DNA of 8,441 bases from Pseudomonadota bacterium (GTDB lineage: Bacteria; Myxococcota; Polyangia; GCA-2747355; JACKDQ01): the NCBI GenBank assembly GCA_030591195.1, contig JAUVBO010000071.1, forward strand, positions 1 to 8,441, given 5' to 3'. Position numbers and translations under genes: made by a program. The notes under the pieces were generated by a model that was not told the DNA's origin, ran no database searches, and saw nothing but the letters and a program-made list of their open reading frames with translations. Positions 8,398-8,441 of this stretch are shown piece by piece; within the stretch, counting starts at the first letter, position 1, and every line of letters starts with the position of its first letter.

Positions 8398-8429
8398 CAA
8401 ATATTGTTCTGTCTGCTACAAATATTGTT
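8398..8429 (-). promoter_or_regulatory. Two 11-bp direct repeats spaced 21 bp, putative operator
   Basis: CAAATATTGTT on the plus strand occurs perfectly at 8398-8408 and 8419-8429. The start-to-start distance is 21 bases, about two turns of DNA, so both copies face the same side of the helix. Each copy contains CAA-ATA-TTG, a small inverted repeat with a 3-base centre. A looser match, CATATTTTATT (8 of 11), lies at 8380-8390. This arrangement is typical of paired binding sites for a dimeric regulator, but the regulator is unknown. The sites could serve the lipoprotein gene, a divergent gene beyond the window edge, or both. Confidence 0.5.
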
Positions 8430-8441
8430 GCAGGTATAAAC

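Larger units (their letters stand above)
8191..8441. other. Leader and upstream region of the lipoprotein gene
   Basis: These 251 bases contain no convincing gene. The outer part (8341-8441) has about 38 G/C in 101 bases by hand count, far below the genes. It holds the direct repeats and the candidate -10. The inner part (8191-8340) is GC-rich again, with a 10-bp palindrome AAGGCGCCTT at 8256-8265. It also holds a short out-of-frame ATG frame with a good Shine-Dalgarno at 8233. On the plus strand TATAAA at 8435-8440 could be the -10 of a divergent gene outside the window. No terminator was seen. Confidence 0.5.

Noticed and set aside
8435..8440. TATAAA as a plus-strand promoter for a divergent gene
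   Set aside because: No acceptable -35 lies 16-18 bases upstream, and the gene it would serve is outside the window. It is kept only as a note in the leader entry.

Overview
The window is a GC-rich bacterial stretch (roughly two thirds G+C by eye). Every convincing gene lies on the minus strand, so transcription runs from high to low coordinates. The deltaproteobacterial or Myxococcota-like flavour is inferred. It rests on base composition, a lipoprotein starting with LAC-GGDD and followed by a long Asp/Pro/Thr linker, and a SUMF1-domain lipoprotein beside a MoxR/DUF58/transglutaminase cluster. No marker gene fixes the taxon.

Layout in transcription order. (1) 8441-8191: a leader/promoter region whose outermost 100 bases are AT-rich and hold two perfect 11-bp direct repeats exactly 21 bp apart. 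(2) 8190-6994: an exported lipoprotein with a PDTAPP-type repeat linker and a formylglycine-generating-enzyme-like (SUMF1) domain that lacks the catalytic cysteine pair. (3) 6993-6846: a 148-bp gap. (4) 6845-5442: a DUF58 membrane protein. (5) 5445-3250: a TgpA-like membrane transglutaminase with an intact Cys-His-Asp triad and a DUF4129-like tail, overlapping DUF58 by an ATGA. (6) 3249-3180: a 70-bp gap. (7) 3179-2046: a MoxR-family AAA+ ATPase with an acidic N-terminal extension and a small duplicated insertion. (8) 2033-54: an exported TPR protein with an unrecognised C-terminal module. (9) 57-1: the first 19 codons of another probably exported protein, ATGA-coupled to the TPR gene and cut by the window edge.

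Genes 4-9 look like one operon. MoxR ATPases are established partners of DUF58 proteins, and this pair is often followed by a transglutaminase of the TgpA type. The expected picture is a cytoplasmic AAA+ chaperone-like ATPase acting on a membrane DUF58 protein and a periplasmic cysteine-protease-fold enzyme. The TPR protein and the following exported product would be periplasmic accessories. The gene order (DUF58-TGase-MoxR-TPR, not moxR first) is less usual. The SUMF1 lipoprotein points the same way but is separated by a larger gap and may be independent.

I found no RNA genes, CRISPR arrays, insertion sequences, integrases or convincing terminators. No single element proves a new system. The best candidates for follow-up are the 21-bp-spaced operator-like repeats, the Cys-pair-less SUMF1 lipoprotein and the unassigned C-terminal module of the TPR protein.
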